64,000 nucleotides of DNA from Bin5 sp965220715 (GTDB lineage Bacteria; Chloroflexota; Anaerolineae; Caldilineales; Caldilineaceae). The position numbers and the translations under genes were made by a program. The stretch spans positions 5,642,001 to 5,706,000 of the forward strand of contig OZ244843.1 of assembly GCA_965220715.1 (NCBI GenBank), in the 5' to 3' direction. Numbering within the stretch: position 1 is the stretch's first letter; each line of letters starts with the position of its first letter. The notes under the pieces are model-generated. The model was not told where the DNA came from. It made no database searches and saw only the letters and a list, made by a program, of their open reading frames with translations. Below, piece after piece: positions 1 to 9,995 of this stretch.

Positions 1-9
1 GGCTCTGAA

Positions 10-2268
10 ATGGAAAGAATGGCCGATACAATACCTGGTGCGGAGCGTACAGCCGGCGCGCTCACACCAGAGAGGTTCCAAGACCGCTACAGCCGATTGG
101 TAATATGGGCGATCCTGCTTGCGTTGGCTCTGGCGGTATTGTCTCTGCGCTTTCATCGTTTAGGTGAATTTCCGCAGGGACTCACTCATGATGAAGGGGT
201 GGATGGCGTATTGGCCCTTGGTGTGTTGGAGGGCGAGCACGCTATCTTCTTTCTTGGGCCTGGAAATAGCGGCCGTGATGCGTCGACCATCTATGCGTTA
301 GCCCTCTCCACTGCCCTTTTCGGACGTACGTTGCTGGCTATGCATTTGCCCACGGCCCTGGGCAGTGCGGGGTTGGTCTTTGTCGTCTTCTGGTTGGGAC
401 GTCTGCTCTTTGGAAGAGACGAGAACGGGCAGCCTACGCCATGGCGCGGGCTGCTGATCGGGGGCGTAGGGGCCGGTTTGCTGGCCGTTTCTCTGGGGCA
501 GACGATCATTGGGCGTACATCGTTCAACAACGTCGCCCACATGCCACTACTACTTTCTCTGTGTTTGGCGCTACTCTGGTGGGGCTGGGGACAAGGGTCC
601 CAGGGAGGACGAGTTTGGTGGCGAATCGCGCTGGCGGGCGCATGCGCTGGTTTGCTGGTGTATACATATGTGCCGGCGCGTCTGACGCCTCTTCTGTTTC
701 TGCTTTTCGGGCTCAGCTTCCTGTATCCCTGGACATACGGTAATGATGGAAGGGAAAGGAGTGGCAAGTTTTTCCTCTACTCACGCCTCTTTTCTCGTTG
801 GCGGTCTGAAGTGCCATGGGTAAGTATATTTGTGGGTATGGCCGTGTTACTTGCATTACCGCTTCTCGTCCATTTCGCTCTGCATCCCGAACATCTTTTT
901 TGGCGCAGCAATCAGCTCTGGGTCTTGGATTCCGACCGTAGCCAAGGCGACCCGCTGGCAGCTCTTTGGAGGAACGTTTGGGAACATCTGATGGTCCTTG
1001 GTTTTCGCGGGGACCTGAACTGGGAACGCAATTTCGCCGGACAGCCGATGCTCAAGCCATGGGAAGCGGTTTTCTTCTGGCTAGGTGCAGCGATTGTCGT
1101 GCGGCGATGGCAACGCCCGGCAAATCGTCTTCTATTTCTTTGGCTGGGGCTGCTGCTCCTGCCGGCTATGCTAGCCAGAGATTCCGCCCCTCCCCCCAAT
1201 ACGCTGCGCATGAACGGAGCGGCGCCGGCAATCTATCTGCTCACAGGTGTGGGCGTGTGGGAAACTTTCCGTTATCTGAGGGAGCGATTACGCACATATC
1301 GATTCATCGGAGCAGAAAGGACCAAGACTGCCATTGTTCTGGGGGTTATAGTCGGTGGTTCAATCTTGACCCAGGGCATCTTCACCTACCACACTTATTT
1401 CCACAGATGGGCGGCCGCACCCGAAACCTACAGGGCTTTCGAGACCGATTGGACAGAACTGGCTTGGACGTTGAACGAACAGCCTGCGGATACTGACACG
1501 GTCTACCTGATCGCCTACCGAGTGGATGGGCATCCCAGCTTCTCTTATCTTTATCAGAACGAACCGCTGGCCCACGTTGTTCCTGCAAATATGCCCAACT
1601 TGGCGCAAAGGCTCAGATCGACACTTGCGGCGAACGAGACCCTGTCAAGGATAAGAGTGGTAGACTGGAGCGCCGATTCGCCATGGACCGGCGATGGCGA
1701 TGAAAACATCATCGTTCTCCTGGGCAAGTATGGACGCTCCGTGGGTAGTGACGAGTTCGCGAGTTTTCGCATCCGGAATTATATTGATATCAACCTAGAT
1801 CGCTCTTGGACTTTTTACGAAAACCTGGAATCGCGGGAGGTCCTTTACGACGGCGGCATCATTATCCGGGGAATTGCCATCGGCCACGGAGAGGAGCAAC
1901 TTTCTTCGCAGCAATTGCTGAATCTGGGCCAGTCCCGTTCACTGTGGGTGGGCCTGCAGTGGGAAGCCCATCCCGATGTGAAGAATGATTTTGCGATATC
2001 CCTTCGCCTGTACGACGCGGAGGGCGCCATGTCTTACCAGAGGGATGTTGTACTGGGGAACGCGAACCAGGCGCGGACAGGTGAGTGGTCGGCGGAGGAA
2101 GTGGTCGACACCCTATTCCATCTTGATTTTCCGGCCGTACTCCAGTCGGGCGACTATGAACTGCGGTTGGTCGTCTACGATACCGAAACCTTGACCCCGA
2201 CCGTCGAGATCGATGTCTGGGAGCCGGAGTTGGTCTTGGCGCGCTTGAGTTTGGCGGAACTCCACTGA
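10..2268 (+). CDS. GT-C type membrane glycosyltransferase (GT39/ArnT-like)
   Basis: 752 aa integral membrane protein, probably a GT-C glycosyltransferase that moves a sugar from a polyprenyl-phosphate donor onto a lipid, protein or glycan at the outer face of the membrane. After a hydrophobic segment near residues 33-50, the first loop carries an acidic pair (THDEGVDGV, about residues 60-68), the position where GT-C enzymes keep their catalytic Asp/Glu. About ten further hydrophobic helices follow up to residue 460, and the last 280 residues form a soluble domain. ATG at 10 is only nine bases into the window; a second ATG at 19 is equally possible and the upstream promoter is not visible. The gene at 2666 is a close paralogue. 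The family is well supported; donor and acceptor cannot be told from the sequence. Confidence 0.75.
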   Translation: MERMADTIPGAERTAGALTPERFQDRYSRLVIWAILLALALAVLSLRFHRLGEFPQGLTHDEGVDGVLALGVLEGEHAIFFLGPGNSGRDASTIYALALSTALFGRTLLAMHLPTALGSAGLVFVVFWLGRLLFGRDENGQPTPWRGLLIGGVGAGLLAVSLGQTIIGRTSFNNVAHMPLLLSLCLALLWWGWGQGSQGGRVWWRIALAGACAGLLVYTYVPARLTPLLFLLFGLSFLYPWTYGNDGRERSGKFFLYSRLFSRWRSEVPWVSIFVGMAVLLALPLLVHFALHPEHLFWRSNQLWVLDSDRSQGDPLAALWRNVWEHLMVLGFRGDLNWERNFAGQPMLKPWEAVFFWLGAAIVVRRWQRPANRLLFLWLGLLLLPAMLARDSAPPPNTLRMNGAAPAIYLLTGVGVWETFRYLRERLRTYRFIGAERTKTAIVLGVIVGGSILTQGIFTYHTYFHRWAAAPETYRAFETDWTELAWTLNEQPADTDTVYLIAYRVDGHPSFSYLYQNEPLAHVVPANMPNLAQRLRSTLAANETLSRIRVVDWSADSPWTGDGDENIIVLLGKYGRSVGSDEFASFRIRNYIDINLDRSWTFYENLESREVLYDGGIIIRGIAIGHGEEQLSSQQLLNLGQSRSLWVGLQWEAHPDVKNDFAISLRLYDAEGAMSYQRDVVLGNANQARTGEWSAEEVVDTLFHLDFPAVLQSGDYELRLVVYDTETLTPTVEIDVWEPELVLARLSLAELH

Positions 2269-2665
2269 CAAGCAGCTACACAAGGGTATGCGATCACTCA
2301 GAGGGGGCTGCCTTGCTTTGTCCGGCAGATGAAGAGCAACCATACCCGCCCAGAAAGGCAAAGCGAGGGCCCGGCATCCTCTTCAACTGCCAGCAACAGA
2401 ACACTACCGTTCCTTCATTACATAGCAGGCCGTCCCGGCACAATATGCACGTCGCGCGCCGTCAACGCTCGAGGGCAAATCAGATACGCGGGTTCTTGGG
2501 CTTTCCCGCCGGGATCTCTATACTTGACGTTTGGATTCCAAAAGGAAGGTCCCGGTTGAGGGCATCCAGCGCAACTGTCTGCCCGGTCCGGTTGTAGTTT
2601 AGCATGTCAGAAAGGCCCCAAGCAGGAAGGCGTGCGTGCGGCTGCACGACAAAAAGCGAAAGAGC
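2269..2665. other. Intergenic region between the two glycosyltransferase paralogues
   Basis: About 400 bases with no convincing gene, RNA or promoter. Short open frames here have no recognisable content. No strong terminator hairpin was seen. Confidence 0.5.
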
Positions 2666-4896
2666 ATGTCTGAAACGTCGTCCCGCGCCTCTGTCGAGCA
2701 GGGGCGCGACGCACAATTTTCCGCACAAGAACCGGTCGGCGCTGTCGTGCCGGAGAAAGCCGGGCACCAGCGTATCGTATGGGCTACCGGAGGAATCCTG
2801 CTCGCATTGGCGTTAGCGGTGGCATTGTTGCGTCTCCAGCGCTTAACGGAATTCCCGCAGGGGATCCAGAGCGATGAAGGGCCGGACGGGGTGTATGCCC
2901 TGCAGGTGTTGGAAGGAAAGCACGCGGTATTCTTTCCTGAAGCGGCCAGCGGGCGCGAATGGATGGGTGTCTATACGATTGCTCTGACCACCTCCATTCT
3001 GGGCCGCACACTGTTGGCCTTTCGTTTGCCCACGGCCCTGGCCAGCGCGGGCACGGTTTTTGCCGTCTTCTGGTTGGGGCGGCTGCTCTTTGGCCGAGAC
3101 GAAAACGGGCAGGTCACTCCGTGGCGCGGCCTGTTGATCGGGGGCGTTGGCGCGGGTCTGCTGGCGGTTTCTCTGGGCCAAACAATCATCGGGCGGGCTT
3201 CTCTGCGGGCCAACTTCCTGCCTCTATTTCTTGCCCTCTGTTTTGCCCTGCTGTGGTGGGGGTGGTCGACGTCCGGGCAGCAGCGAAGTTGGTGGCGCAT
3301 CGCGCTGGCAGGCGTGTGTGCCGGGCTGCTGCCGTACACCTACATTCCGTCACGTTTTACACCCTTTCTGTTTTTCGTCTTTGGGCTTAGCTTTTTGTGG
3401 CCGCTGCGCTCTGGCACCAAAGAGAGGATGCGTGATGAACTGCCGTGGGCAGCCATCTTCATAGGGGTGGCCGGGGTGGTGGCTGCACCGATTCTCATAT
3501 ATTTTGTTCTTCACCCCGAACACTTTTTCATTCGCAGCAGAGAGGTCTGGGTTCTGCGGGATAGTCAGGGAACCGCCTTGGGAGCTTTTCTGAACAATGT
3601 ATGGGAGCATCTGCTGGCCTTTGGCTTTCATGGCGACCGACGCGAGCGCTACAACTTCGCCGGTCGGCCGATGCTGAACCCATGGGAAGCCATCTTTTTC
3701 TGGTATGGTGTGGGGATGACCGTCTGGCGCTGGCAAAAGCGGCCCGCTTATCGGCTGTTGCTTCTCTGGCTGGCGGTGCTGCTCGTGCCGGCGATGCTGG
3801 CTCTAGATGTCGGCCTGGGGCCCAACACGCTGCGCATGATCGGCGCGGCGCCGGCTATCTATCTGCTGATAGGTGTGGGCATCTGGGAGACGTACCGATT
3901 CTTGCGAGAGCGGTGGGGTCTGATCCGGATTTTCCAGGTAGATGGGACCAGGGCGGCCATCGCGCTGGGGGCTGTGGTCGGTGGCGTGGTTCTAATTCAG
4001 GGCGTAAACACCTATCGCACTTATTTCCAGGAATGGGCGGTTACGCCGGCATTTTATTTGGCATACCATGGAGAATGGGCAGATGCTGCGCACGTGCTGA
4101 ACGCGCAGCCGGCGGCTGCGAACATGGTTTACCTGCTCCCCTACAGGTTTGATGAACATTATGGTTTTGAGTACCTGTATCGCGGCGCGGCGCCAGCCTA
4201 TGTTATCCGCGCCAATAGGCCAGACTTGGCGCACAAGGTCGAATCTACACTGGCAGCGATGGGGAAACGTCACCACCGTGAAAGTTCTGGACTGGAACGA
4301 AGATTTCGTCTGGGCCGGCGAAGGAGATGAAAATCTCGTCGCTCTTTTCAGCAAGTTTGGACGCTATGTGGGTAGCGACGACTTCAGCAACTTTCGGCTC
4401 CACACGTACACCGATATTGATTTGGATCGCTCCTGGAAATTCTATGCGTATCTGGAGCCGGTGACGGTCCACTACGATGGCGGCATCGATCTCCAGGGGC
4501 TTGCCCTGGGGCAGGGTGAGGAGCAACGGTCATCGCAGCAACTGCTCGAACTGGGGCAGGCTCGTTCGCTGTGGGTTGCCCTGCAGTGGCAGGCCACTCC
4601 CGGCTTGGAGACCGATTATGCGATTTCCTTGCGCCTGTACAATAGTGAAGGCGAAAAGTCGTACCAGAAGGATCATGTCTTAGGCAACTCGACCTTTGCG
4701 CGTACGCGCCACTGGCCGGCGGACGAACCGGTCGACACCCTGTTCCACCTTGATCTCGGGGCTGATCTCCGGCCGGGTGAGTTACGAGTTGCGGCTGATC
4801 GTATACAGCACTGAGACTCAGATACCGACTGTCGAGATCGGAGTTTGGGAGCCGGAGTTGCTCCTGGCGCGCCTGCGCCTGGTGGAGGGCGGTTGA
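2666..4896 (+). pseudogene. GT-C glycosyltransferase paralogue, two frameshifts
   Basis: Closely related along its whole length to the gene at 10-2268, including the loop motif SDEGPDGV, the Trp-rich helices and the C-terminal segment ending in VWEPELLLARL. The reading frame changes twice. Near 4260-4264 a GGGG run has one extra base relative to the paralogue; removing it continues the protein as NVTTVKVLDW, matching RIRVVDW. Near 4779-4784 a second extra base separates RPG from SYELRLIVY. Without these indels the product would be about 743 aa, against 752 aa in the intact copy. An ATG at 2666 is preferred over an in-frame GTG at 2636. The first indel lies in a homopolymer and could be a sequencing error; the second does not. 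If both are real, the protein loses its C-terminal soluble domain. Confidence 0.75.
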
Positions 4897-4930
4897 TCAG
4901 CGCTGACTTACGATTCAGATTCGCGCGTTT

Positions 4931-4959
4931 TTGAACTTTAGCGCCGGAACCGCTATACT
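4931..4959 (+). promoter_or_regulatory. Sigma-70-type promoter for the 5199 gene
   Basis: TTGAAC at 4931-4936 and TATACT at 4954-4959 with a 17-nt spacer. It reads toward the gene starting at 5199 and leaves a leader of about 230 nt. Confidence 0.65.
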
Positions 4960-5198
4960 TTATTTTTGGGCTGCATAACCGTGTTGACGCCGGTTGCGAG
5001 CGAAGGACCGGATCAAGAGATTTTTTGCCCACTGTGCGGACCTAAAATTTGCGGGTTTTTCCGGTCTGGCATGCTGGCTCTATTCGGTTGCGCCCGGGCC
5101 GCGAGAACTCTGTGCCGGCGCCGTTGTCCCCGACAGGCAACCCGGTGCAGGGCAGACTAAGGCAGGCGGGACGCCTGCGTTCCCAGGAGGAGGACGAC

Positions 5199-6794
5199 GT
5201 GCTGTTGCGAAGGACCCAAACTGCTTCATTTTGGCGCGATAAGTTCAGTGTTTCCGGTGAAGATCTGGACTTTATCCATGAATTGATACTGGATGCAGAG
5301 TCGCCGATGACGACCGGCCTGCTTGCATTGCGCATGATCCAGGAATACCAGCGTCGCGAAACAGCCCGGATGGAATCCGAGTTGAAAAAGGGCGCCGTCT
5401 ATCAGCCCCAAGACCCGTATGAAGTCGGGCAGACTCTCATCTTCCCCGCCATGGACTTCCTGGTAGGCGAGGTGCTGGAGAGCCGCAGTGGCCAGAACCC
5501 GGAGCATGGGGCTTTCGACGTCATCCAGGTCGGTTTCGCCGATACAGACGAGATTCGGGAATTCGCCGCCAACCTTCAGACGGGTCATCGGCTCAACGCC
5601 ACCAATGGCCAGACCGCAGGTGATGAGGAAACTCTCCTGTCGGCCGAAGAGATCCATTCTCTGTATCAGGACGAGATCGAAGAAAGTCTGCTTTTTGCCC
5701 TGGAAGACGGCGAACGCAACGAAGATTTTGTGCATATTGACGACTATTGGCTGCTGGCCGACATGCTGGCCGAAGTCCATGTGGGTCATCTGAACATCGC
5801 CGAGGCGCTGCTTGAGATGCAGAGCCGGCCGATGTCGCCCGAGGAGCTGTTGCCGGAACTCGATCTGCAGACCGAGGATGTTTCGCAGCCAATGCAGATC
5901 ATCAGCGTGAACCACGCGCTTGGCAGCGACGAACGCTTCGACCAGGTGGGAAGCGCGGGCGTCCCCCTCTGGTATCTGGCACGGCTGGAACCACCGGAAG
6001 CGCTTACTGTCCCGCCTCTCCTGCGTCCCAACGTAGGCCGCTATAACCGTGCTATTTTGAGTGTAGAACTTTTGCAGACGGAGTGGGAGTTGGACGACGA
6101 ATGGGGCGAAAGCAGCGCGAGCACACCTATCTCGTCGGTAGTGCCCAGCATCAGCTTCACACTGATTTTCCCCCATTGGCTATACGGCACGCTACCCCTC
6201 AGCAGCCGCACGCGTGCGCTCTTCCCACACAGCGCGCAGGAGCGTTCGATGGTGACGATTGTCGACGGCCGCTGGGGCAACCGCTACACTGGCTGGGTGG
6301 TCCACAACGGGCGCTACGTGTGCGGCCTCAAGGAATGGATGGTTGCGCACAACCTGCCTGTGAGCGCTCAGATCACTCTGGAGCGCACTGACAATCCGGA
6401 TGAAGTCATCATCGACTACCGTCCGCGCCGGATGAGACGGGAGTGGAGCCGGATCGCCAAAGTCAATGCCAGCGCGCGACGCTTCGGACTTGAAATGAAC
6501 AAAGTGCAGATCTCCTGTGAGTACGATGAGCACCTGATCGTTTCATCTGTGGACCTGGAGGGATTGGAAGCGTTCAACGCCGGTTTCGATGACAACGACG
6601 CTGCGCTGGAGCAGATCGTGGAGATGATTGTGCCGGAGATTACGAAACTGAACCCCCAGGGTACAGCCCATGTCAAGACGATTTACAGTGCGGTCAACAT
6701 GTTCTGGCGCTGTCCACCGGGACCGATCTTTTATACATTGATCAGCAATCCCCGTTTCCAGGATGAGGGGGACGGATTCTTCAAAGTAAGATGA
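5199..6794 (+). CDS. Conserved-looking protein of unknown function, possible winged-helix modules
   Basis: 531 aa. I do not recognise the family. GTG at 5199 is chosen because a strong AGGAGGAGG Shine-Dalgarno sequence ends 7 nt upstream and the upstream in-frame residues look non-coding. It is an acidic soluble protein without a signal peptide or membrane helices. Residues about 170-235 are rich in Glu/Asp and helical. A central part (about 345-420) looks beta-rich. The last 50 residues (GTAHVKTIYSAVNMFW to RFQDEGDGFFKV) have the spacing of a small winged-helix domain ending in a beta hairpin; this is a guess from pattern only. It is followed after 65 nt by another unknown gene, and the two probably form one operon under the promoter at 4931. 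Confidence 0.6.
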   Translation: MLLRRTQTASFWRDKFSVSGEDLDFIHELILDAESPMTTGLLALRMIQEYQRRETARMESELKKGAVYQPQDPYEVGQTLIFPAMDFLVGEVLESRSGQNPEHGAFDVIQVGFADTDEIREFAANLQTGHRLNATNGQTAGDEETLLSAEEIHSLYQDEIEESLLFALEDGERNEDFVHIDDYWLLADMLAEVHVGHLNIAEALLEMQSRPMSPEELLPELDLQTEDVSQPMQIISVNHALGSDERFDQVGSAGVPLWYLARLEPPEALTVPPLLRPNVGRYNRAILSVELLQTEWELDDEWGESSASTPISSVVPSISFTLIFPHWLYGTLPLSSRTRALFPHSAQERSMVTIVDGRWGNRYTGWVVHNGRYVCGLKEWMVAHNLPVSAQITLERTDNPDEVIIDYRPRRMRREWSRIAKVNASARRFGLEMNKVQISCEYDEHLIVSSVDLEGLEAFNAGFDDNDAALEQIVEMIVPEITKLNPQGTAHVKTIYSAVNMFWRCPPGPIFYTLISNPRFQDEGDGFFKVR

Positions 6795-6859
6795 GTATAC
6801 GAAGCCAGTGGTACACGTAGATCACTGGCCTTTGACCATCGAGGAAGGATTAGAAGACG

Positions 6860-7306
6860 ATGACAGCGGCAGCGCTCAAGCAGAAACTCACATGGTTCCG
6901 ACCGGACGAGAACACAAAGTTTCACATCGACTACAGTTGGTGGGAGCAAAGCGGACGCAATTTTCGCCTCTACCTGCGGGATCAGCTATGCACGGAATGC
7001 CGGGACAGGTTCCAGGATCATAGAAATACCGAAGACGTGGATTGGATCGACCCGGAGACGGGAGAGGTTCACCGCACAGATGCCCTGTGGGAATGTCTGC
7101 GCAGCCGTTGCACGAAAGATCCCGACTACATCAACGAGCATCTCTCGCTTACGGCGGCCTGCTTCCGCGTCTTTCTGGCCAACAACAATACGCCGCTCAG
7201 CCCCTCTGAGTTGAATCAACTCCTACCGTGGAAACCGGCCCGCACCATTCTGCAAACCCTTGGCGGGCGCGTCGTCTATCTGGGTCTGCGGCCGGTGCGC
7301 GAATAG
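6860..7306 (+). CDS. Small unknown protein, Cys-containing
   Basis: 148 aa, no recognised family. ATG at 6860 follows a purine-rich stretch (AGGAAGGATTAGAAGACG). The protein has a CTEC pair near residue 46, later Cys residues (ECLRSRC, AACF), many aromatic residues and a C-terminal segment (LSPSELNQLLPWKPARTIL) that could be a small helix-turn-helix-like fold. The Cys pairs might bind zinc, but no standard motif is complete. It lies 65 nt after the 531-aa unknown gene on the same strand, so the two are probably cotranscribed and may act together. Confidence 0.55.
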   Translation: MTAAALKQKLTWFRPDENTKFHIDYSWWEQSGRNFRLYLRDQLCTECRDRFQDHRNTEDVDWIDPETGEVHRTDALWECLRSRCTKDPDYINEHLSLTAACFRVFLANNNTPLSPSELNQLLPWKPARTILQTLGGRVVYLGLRPVRE

Positions 7307-7311
7307 AGAAG

Positions 7312-7344
7312 GGAGTGAAGGGGAGAGAGAACAGTTCTCACTCC
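7312..7344. terminator. Stem-loop between convergent genes
   Basis: GGAGTGA at 7312-7318 pairs with TCACTCC at 7338-7344, with a further near-palindrome GAGAACAGTTCTC inside. It sits between the converging genes ending at 7306 (+) and 7352 (-). There is no clear T run, so termination is inferred from position. Confidence 0.35.
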
Positions 7345-7351
7345 TCTCGTC

Positions 7352-8239
7352 TCAGTTCTGGCAGTCCCCTTCCGGCCCGTTTTCTGCCCTCGCCAACAGA
7401 TCCTGGGCGGCGCGGAACATCGGCATATCCACCATTTTTCCGTCGAGCACGCAGACGCCCCGTCCGGCCCGTTGGTGCGCCTTGAATACCGCGATAAGCC
7501 GCCGCGCTGCCGCCACTTCAGAGAGGTCCGGAGTAAAGGCGCGGTTGATGACCTCCACCTGGCGCGGATGGACCGCCAGTTTGCCCCGGAAGCCCATTTT
7601 GCGCACAGCCTCACACTCCTCAGCCAGACCGGAATCGTCGGCCAGGTCGGTATAGACGGTGTCGACAGCCTGCAGACCGAATGCGGCCGCCGCGGTCACC
7701 ACGGCGCTGCGGGCATAGAAGACCTCCCACCCCTCGCGCGTGCGCTGCGCGCCGATATCACCGGCGAAGTCCTCGGCGCCGAACGCCAACGCCACGATCC
7801 TGCGGTCGGCGGCGGCGATCTCGCGCAGATTCATCAGGCCTGCGGCGCTCTCGACGATTGGCAGCAGCTGCACCGTGCCGATGGGCAACCCCGCCGCGCT
7901 TTCCAGTGGCGCCAGCCGCTCGCTCACGAGTTGCAGGTCGGCCGCGGACTCGACCTTGGGGATCACATAGACCCGGGGCGCGGCCGCGAAGGTTTCGAGC
8001 AGATCAGCCGGCCAGAAAGGACTGTGTACCGGGTTGATGCGAATGCAGCGCAGCGCGCTCCCTTGCGGCAGTGTTTGGAACGATTCGACGAGGAGCGAGC
8101 GCGCCTCCTGTTTACGGTTGGGCGCGACCGCGTCCTCGAGGTCAGCGATGATGGCGTCGGCGGGCAGCGCGGCGCCCTTGGCGATCTTGCGGGGCGAGTC
8201 GGCGGGCATAAAGAGCAGAGAGCGCAGTCGCAGCGTCAT
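7352..8239 (-). CDS. CitE-like HpcH/HpaI aldolase/citrate lyase family protein
   Basis: 295 aa TIM-barrel lyase of the CitE group, which cleaves or forms C-C bonds in CoA-thioesters such as malyl-, citramalyl- or citryl-CoA. Family marks are the N-terminal RSLLFMPADSPRK, the acidic strand IADLEDAV (metal-binding Asp/Glu region), the Arg of RCIRINP, and LLPIVESAAGL followed by LAFGAEDFAGDIG. ATG at 8239 is preceded by GGAG about 8 nt upstream. It stands alone, with no citrate lyase alpha or gamma partner near it, so it is more likely a stand-alone malyl/citramalyl-CoA lyase or thioesterase than part of citrate lyase. The substrate is not determinable here. Confidence 0.85.
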   Translation of the reverse strand: MTLRLRSLLFMPADSPRKIAKGAALPADAIIADLEDAVAPNRKQEARSLLVESFQTLPQGSALRCIRINPVHSPFWPADLLETFAAAPRVYVIPKVESAADLQLVSERLAPLESAAGLPIGTVQLLPIVESAAGLMNLREIAAADRRIVALAFGAEDFAGDIGAQRTREGWEVFYARSAVVTAAAAFGLQAVDTVYTDLADDSGLAEECEAVRKMGFRGKLAVHPRQVEVINRAFTPDLSEVAAARRLIAVFKAHQRAGRGVCVLDGKMVDMPMFRAAQDLLARAENGPEGDCQN

Positions 8240-8681
8240 GAGCAGGCTCCGCGGTTACGGGTGTGGGCCAGGGATGGGCGAGGCCGGGTTGTACACAGGT
8301 TGTTTTATTCTACACACTTTGCGCTGATATGGCAGGTTGGACCAGAAGGGAAAGAGCTTGGGCAGACCAGCCGTGTCATGGGCCACTATAGAAAGCTGGA
8401 CCAAGCCTGGCCAGGTTCGAAAGATATTTGTAAGCAGACAGAGTATCCTGACATTTTGGCTTTGAAAATCGGATTTGGCATGACATTGACAGAATTATGT
8501 GATAGAATATGCACAGTGGAGTGAAATAACCAGAGTTTTTGATGCAAAACGGTTGCCGATCCGGAGGACTTGGAAGGCTGCCACGGGTCAGTGAATCCCT
8601 CATTTGCAGGCGACAGTCCACATTAGTCGCGCCATTCTGATCCTTAGCTCATCCTTTCCACCCAAACTCACTGGAAGCACC
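8240..8681. other. Divergent intergenic region before the toxin-antitoxin pair
   Basis: About 440 bases between the CitE-like gene (leftward) and the XRE-ImmA/IrrE gene (rightward). The part from about 8420 to 8520 is AT-richer than its surroundings and contains two TGACATT copies (about 8448 and 8481), which might be an autoregulatory operator. No gene is seen. Confidence 0.4.
8486..8513 (+). promoter_or_regulatory. Possible promoter of the XRE-PIN operon
   Basis: TTGACA at 8486-8491, a perfect -35 box, is followed after 16 nt by TATGCA at 8508-8513. It lies in an AT-rich patch beside repeated TGACATT words. The leader to the ATG at 8682 would be about 160 nt. Confidence 0.45.
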
Positions 8682-9983
8682 ATGCATAGACACTTGATCG
8701 AGTCCATACCTCCACCCGTGATAGGGCGGCGCTTGCAGGAGGCCCGCAAGGCCCGCGGCCTTACTCAAAAGGAGGTGGCCGACGCCTTGGGTTTCGCTCG
8801 TACCACAGTTACCGCTCTGGAAAAGGGCGAGCGGCGCACGCGGCCGAATGAACTGATACAGATGGCTCGACTGTATGGCAGGCCGGTGGGTGATTTTGTC
8901 GGTGAAAAGGAACCTGTTTCCGATTTCAACGTGCAGTTCCGTGCTGCCGTCGCCAAGCTCGACTCTCGACACTCCCAAGACGAACTTCGGCAGGCGGTCG
9001 AATCGTTTCACCGGCTGTGCGAAGACTATCTACATCTTGAAAACCTGAACGAAACGCCGCTCCTCCGAAACTACCCGCCCCAGTACCTAACGGACGGGAC
9101 CTCTCCCGAAATTGCGGCGGAGGATGTGGCCTCCGCCGAACGACACCGATTGGCGCTTGGGGAGGGACCGCTCCTGAATTTGAGAGAGCTTCTTGAGAAC
9201 GATGTTGGGCTTCGTGTCTTCTCCATCGAACTGCCTGCACGCGTGGCGGGCATCTTCAGCTACACGGAGGAGCTTGGCGGATGTATCGCGGTAAACGCCC
9301 ATCACCCACAGGAGCGGCAGCGATGGTCGCTGGCGCACGAGTATGGCCATTTCCTTACGAGCCGCTTCCGGTCGGAGGTATCCATATTGGGAGGGTACGG
9401 TCGTGCGCGTAGCGGCGAGCGCTTCGGGGATGCCTTTGCCCGTTGCCTGCTGATGCCGGCGGCAGGTTTGCGACGCAGATTTAATGAATTTTCGCGCGCG
9501 GCCGTTGGCAATATCACAGCTGCGGAGATCTGCCGGCTTGCTCACTACTATTTCGTTTCCGTGAAAACGATGATTCTACGCCTTGAGGAGCTTCGTCTGC
9601 TACCGGGAGGCACGTGGGAACGGCTGCGCGACCGCGGCTTCAAAGCGCGGGAAGCACAGGAGCAGTTGGGGCTGTCCCCCTACCTCCGCGACGAACAGGT
9701 GTTGCCCCTGCGCTATCAGTACTTGGCTGCCCGGGCCTACGAAGAGGAAAAGCTGACTGAAGGAGAGCTGGCCCGCCTGCTGCGGGTCGACCGCGTAGCG
9801 GCAAGGCGGCTGATCCAGGAGCTGACTCAGCCCTTGCTTCTACATGATGAAGGCCAAGTTGCCTCCATCTTGATTGATCTCGCACGCAGCGTCAGCGGGA
9901 CGGACGGACCTGCGCCACAGTTGTCGGAAAAAACCGGTTCCTTCGATGGAGAACACCCGCACTTTGCCGAACAGGGCTCTTGA
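8682..9983 (+). CDS. XRE-type HTH regulator fused to ImmA/IrrE metallopeptidase (antitoxin-like)
   Basis: 433 aa. Residues about 10-70 are a Cro/C1-type helix-turn-helix (IGRRLQEARKARGLTQKEVA ... TTVTALEKGERR). Residues about 195-290 are an ImmA/IrrE-type zinc peptidase with the HEYGH motif (WSLAHEYGHFLTSRF) and the later DAFARCLLMPA segment. ATG at 8682 is preferred over a TTG at 8604 because the HTH starts soon after it. Proteins of this build act as DNA-binding repressors and are often encoded directly beside toxins. Here the stop is 12 nt before a PIN-domain gene, so the likely role is antitoxin and autorepressor of a two-gene operon. The C-terminal 130 residues look helical and may contact the PIN protein; that is inference. 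Confidence 0.85.
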   Translation: MHRHLIESIPPPVIGRRLQEARKARGLTQKEVADALGFARTTVTALEKGERRTRPNELIQMARLYGRPVGDFVGEKEPVSDFNVQFRAAVAKLDSRHSQDELRQAVESFHRLCEDYLHLENLNETPLLRNYPPQYLTDGTSPEIAAEDVASAERHRLALGEGPLLNLRELLENDVGLRVFSIELPARVAGIFSYTEELGGCIAVNAHHPQERQRWSLAHEYGHFLTSRFRSEVSILGGYGRARSGERFGDAFARCLLMPAAGLRRRFNEFSRAAVGNITAAEICRLAHYYFVSVKTMILRLEELRLLPGGTWERLRDRGFKAREAQEQLGLSPYLRDEQVLPLRYQYLAARAYEEEKLTEGELARLLRVDRVAARRLIQELTQPLLLHDEGQVASILIDLARSVSGTDGPAPQLSEKTGSFDGEHPHFAEQGS

Positions 9984-9995
9984 AAGGAGCCTAAC

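Noticed and set aside
2666..4896. Programmed frameshifting in the glycosyltransferase copy
   Set aside because: Two separate shifts without a slippery heptamer and downstream structure typical for programmed events; decay or error is simpler.
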